Positions 6,040 through 6,885 of a stretch of 6,885 nt of DNA are shown piece by piece. The notes under the pieces are model-generated. The model saw only the letters and a list, made by a program, of their open reading frames with translations, had not been told where the DNA came from and searched no databases. The DNA is taken from the NCBI GenBank assembly GCA_964506505.1, contig CAZDKY010000066.1:1-6885 (forward strand), in the 5' to 3' direction. The position numbers and the translations under genes are program-made. This DNA is from M55B129 sp964506505. GTDB taxonomy: Bacteria; Bacillota; Dethiobacteria; DTU022. Every line of letters begins with the position of its first letter. Positions within the stretch are counted from its first letter, which is position 1.

Positions 6040-6067
6040 ATAATAACCGTAATTCAGCTTATTGAAA
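6040..6067 (-). promoter_or_regulatory. Candidate leuB promoter
   Basis: Read on the minus strand, TTTCAA (6067-6062) and TATTAT (6045-6040) are separated by 16 nt and lie about 50-75 bases before the leuB start. This is a reasonable but not consensus housekeeping promoter. Transcription would begin near 6033, so the inverted repeat at 6012-6029 would be at the extreme 5' end of the mRNA. Confidence 0.4.
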
Positions 6068-6257
6068 AGAGATAGGGTTAAGAATTGTCGGTTTTGCTCT
6101 GATACTATAAAGTGCCATTTGGTTTAGATTTTATTAATTTCCTTTGTCAGCATTGGTTTTAACCGATTATAACTGTAGATATTCGCCTTTTAAGGTTTGG
6201 AAAAAATAAGGGAATATGTTAGAGTAATGTTATGATTTCTTATAATTCCTCATTGCA

Positions 6258-6286
6258 TTGACAGCGGGTAACTAACTGAAAAATAA
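6258..6286 (+). promoter_or_regulatory. Candidate promoter of the yqeG-like gene
   Basis: A consensus -35 TTGACA (6258-6263) has only a weak -10 at the ideal distance (AAATAA, 6281-6286; TAAATA at 6284 has a 20-nt spacer). The consensus -10 TATAAT at 6241-6246 is an alternative but lacks a matching -35. One of the two probably drives the downstream gene; the sequence alone does not settle which. Confidence 0.35.
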
Positions 6287-6312
6287 ATATACATCAACGG
6301 GAGGAAAGAAGA

Positions 6313-6819
6313 TTGCTCCGCTTATTGACACCAAACGAGCATCTTGACAATATTTATCAAATAGATCCGGAGCACCTGCAGTCGCTGGGTATAAAGGGTA
6401 TTATAACTGATATGGATAACACCCTGGTTCCCTGGAGCGACCGCTTTGTCTATCCCCGCCTGAGAACATTGCTGTCAGATCTGAAAGAAAAGGGTTTCAA
6501 ACTATTTATCGTTTCCAACAACAGCCGAAACCGTGGAATTAGTTTGGCCAGGGAGCTTGATATTCCGGCAATCTGGTATGCGGTGAAACCGCGCCGACAT
6601 GCTTTCCGCCGGGCGATGAAAAAAATGGATCTTTCGCCGGGAGAGGTAGCCGTGGTGGGTGACCAGATTTTCACCGACGTCCTGGGTGGCAATCGTCTGG
6701 GTCTGCATACGATCCTCGTTAACCCTATTTCCGAGAAAGAATTTTTCTGGTCGCGATTTATGCGTAAACTGGAAAGAATAGTTTTAAAGCGCCTCGAAGG
6801 GAAGCCCGATGAACCGTAA
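6313..6819 (+). CDS. yqeG: YqeG-family HAD-superfamily (IIIA-type) phosphatase
   Basis: A 168-residue cytoplasmic protein of the usual YqeG length. Translation starts at TTG 6313, supported by GGGAGGA (6299-6305) 7 nt upstream and by the family's N-terminal pattern (LLTPNEHLDNIYQID). All HAD motifs are present: motif I DMDNTLVPW with Asp33 and Asp35, motif II Ser68 in FIVSNNS, motif III Lys92 in AVKPRRHAF, and motif IV GDQIFTDV with Asp117 and Asp122. There is no cap domain, as expected for this subclass, so the substrate may be a phosphoprotein or another open-access phosphate ester. The physiological substrate of YqeG is not known to me. In many Bacillota yqeG precedes yqeH and aroE; the next gene here is outside the window. 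Confidence 0.88.
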   Translation: MLRLLTPNEHLDNIYQIDPEHLQSLGIKGIITDMDNTLVPWSDRFVYPRLRTLLSDLKEKGFKLFIVSNNSRNRGISLARELDIPAIWYAVKPRRHAFRRAMKKMDLSPGEVAVVGDQIFTDVLGGNRLGLHTILVNPISEKEFFWSRFMRKLERIVLKRLEGKPDEP

Positions 6820-6879
6820 ACACTGTTAGTTTTTTGCAGGAAATAATGCAAAGCTTTACCCTATCTGTATAAAAAAGTA

Positions 6880-6885
6880 TTGACA
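6880..6885 (+). promoter_or_regulatory. Possible -35 element at the window edge
   Basis: The window ends in TTGACA, a consensus -35 hexamer, in AT-rich DNA 61 bases after the yqeG-like stop codon. Its -10 would be outside the window, so this may be the promoter of the next gene, or chance. No convincing terminator was seen between 6820 and 6880. Confidence 0.3.

Larger units (their letters stand above)
5992..6312. other. AT-rich divergent intergenic region between leuB and the yqeG-like gene
   Basis: About 320 bases with no credible gene on either strand. It holds the leuB leader and candidate promoter on the left. On the right are possible plus-strand promoter elements: TATAAT at 6241-6246, which lacks a good -35, and TTGACA at 6258-6263, followed 17 nt later by the weak AAATAA (6281-6286). 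An extended -10-like TGATACTAT occurs near 6100. Nothing in the central 6070-6230 stretch was recognised as an RNA or operator. Confidence 0.45.

Overview
The window looks like a chromosomal segment of a low-to-medium GC Bacillota, probably an anaerobic clostridial-type lineage. The reasons are strong AGGAGG-like ribosome binding sites, GTG and TTG starts, a class I c-di-GMP riboswitch, a SipW-type (Ser/His) signal peptidase and a YqeG-family HAD phosphatase. No mobile element, CRISPR array, tRNA or rRNA is visible. The species cannot be named from this sequence.

Region 1 (1-1400): a c-di-GMP-I (GEMM) riboswitch aptamer, then a hairpin that is both a plausible terminator and a cage for the Shine-Dalgarno sequence. 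It controls a membrane-anchored, extracytoplasmic transglutaminase-like cysteine enzyme that starts at GTG 160. A strong terminator closes the unit. Region 2 (1500-3830): an extended -10 promoter drives a 710-residue protein. It has an N-terminal response-regulator receiver domain, about 390 residues of very acidic linker with recurring 'LF' motifs, and a C-terminal two-span SipW/ER-type signal peptidase. This receiver-to-signal-peptidase fusion is the most unusual thing in the window. A structured intergenic stretch ending in a two-tier terminator follows.

Region 3 (3919-4900): a stand-alone PhzF-family isomerase-like gene with its own terminator. Region 4 (4942-6067, minus strand): a stand-alone LeuB-type beta-decarboxylating dehydrogenase, with a perfect inverted repeat near the start of its leader. 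Region 5 (5992-6312): an AT-rich divergent promoter region. Region 6 (6299-6885): a YqeG-type HAD phosphatase, with a TTGACA hexamer at the very edge of the window that may begin the next promoter.

How the genes fit together: the first two are in tandem and both act at the cell envelope. One is tied to c-di-GMP by RNA; the other is potentially tied to a phosphorelay or another receiver-domain signal. Together they suggest signal-controlled processing of surface or matrix proteins. This is inference: each appears to have its own transcription unit and no substrate gene is in view. The phzF-like, leuB and yqeG genes look like ordinary metabolic or housekeeping genes with no evident link to the first two.
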